From Methylobacterium sp. Leaf112 (lineage in GTDB: Bacteria > Pseudomonadota > Alphaproteobacteria > Rhizobiales > Beijerinckiaceae), in assembly GCF_001423295.1 (NCBI RefSeq), contig NZ_LMNG01000030.1, forward strand, positions 276,766 to 340,765: a DNA stretch of 64,000 bases, in the 5' to 3' direction. Position numbers and translations under genes: made by a program. A model generated the notes under the pieces. That model was not told the origin of the DNA. It saw nothing but the letters and a program-made list of their open reading frames with translations, and ran no database searches. Of the stretch, positions 63,755-64,000 are shown in pieces. Each line of letters starts with the position of its first letter. Position 1 is the first letter of the stretch.

Positions 63755-64000
63755 ATGGCCGCTCCCCCGCTTCTCACCCTCCAAGACGTCGCCCTCACCT
63801 TCGGCGGCACGCCCCTCATCGAACGGGCCGAGCTCGCGATCTCGCCGGGCGAGCGTACCTGCCTCGTCGGCCGCAACGGCTCGGGCAAGTCGACCCTGAT
63901 GAAGATCGCCGCCGGATTGGTGGAGCCCGACAAGGGGTTACGCTTCGTCCAGCCCGGCACCACCATCCGGTATCTGGCCCAGGAGCCGGACTTCTCAGGG
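63755..64000 (+). CDS. ABC-F family ATPase, N-terminal part (truncated by window edge)
   Basis: The first 82 codons of an ABC-F protein (Uup/EttA type). Walker A GRNGSGKST is visible near residues 39-47, after LLTLQDVALTFGGTPLIERAE. ABC-F proteins act on ribosomes or DNA repair intermediates and lack membrane domains. The reading frame is open at the window end, so length and subtype cannot be judged. Confidence 0.9.
   Translation, partial: MAAPPLLTLQDVALTFGGTPLIERAELAISPGERTCLVGRNGSGKSTLMKIAAGLVEPDKGLRFVQPGTTIRYLAQEPDFSG

Overview
The window is chromosomal DNA from a high-GC alphaproteobacterium of the Rhizobiales/Hyphomicrobiales, most likely a Methylobacterium or close relative. The evidence for this is a CcrM-type methyltransferase, the split F0 operon atpI-B-E-F'-F, the rluD-rpoH pair, a PetP/PetR-like MarR/regulator pair beside ilvE, an Irr-type iron element, GGAAC-N16-CGTT stress promoters, a PHA-system protein and small DUF6894/DUF3072 proteins. 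The genus is an inference; no 16S rRNA gene is present. About 65 protein genes and two tRNAs are visible. I see no transposase, prophage, CRISPR array or rRNA.

Layout. 1-3.5 kb: the 3' end of ftsK, a Tat-exported FMN lactate-type dehydrogenase with a CxxCH motif, then ynfA and galM. 3.5-10.4 kb: an MsbA-like exporter, a zinc-binding protein gene with a Zur-like box, a LysE exporter, and a lipid A/Kdo operon (DUF374 acyltransferase, waaA, lpxK). 10.3-16.4 kb: a VIT-type membrane protein under an Irr box, a metallophosphoesterase, tRNA-Glu, rluD, rpoH, and a Pro-rich membrane protein. 16.4-20.6 kb: purA, a small exported protein, a D-amino-acid transaminase and purB. 20.6-25.8 kb: a siderophore receptor, then a hydrolase/ring-cleaving dioxygenase pair divergent from a LysR gene across a perfect palindrome.

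25.8-31.8 kb: a four-gene operon encoding a Wadjet/MksBEF-like SMC complex (JetA, an unknown 88-residue protein, JetB, JetC), with no JetD nuclease in the window. 32-36.9 kb: an acyl-CoA dehydrogenase, a DHH phosphoesterase, capsule export proteins KpsE and KpsT (no KpsM), and tRNA-Ser. 36.95-37.9 kb: a degenerate, nearly gene-free stretch. 37.9-43.8 kb: an orphan NepR-like anti-sigma factor, two small proteins and an RND efflux pair. 43.9-48.4 kb: an OmpR-type two-component system with a MarR regulator, ilvE, a DUF3072 stress gene and a lone Flp pilin. 48.4-54.7 kb: DUF937, sfsA, an FkbM methyltransferase, an alpha/beta hydrolase, a SUKH-like protein and an ABC-2 exporter. 55-57.9 kb: the F0 ATP synthase operon. 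58-64 kb: a Tat-exported DsbA-like protein, DUF721, mutY with AT-hook-like tails, ccrM, rlpA, a PHA-system protein, an acidic Pro-rich protein, and the start of an ABC-F ATPase.

Most of the window is core metabolism and envelope biogenesis. The accessory highlights are the JetABC-type operon without JetD, the general-stress signals (orphan NepR plus perfect and near-perfect EcfG-type promoters before small genes), and the metal-regulated genes with readable Irr and Zur boxes.
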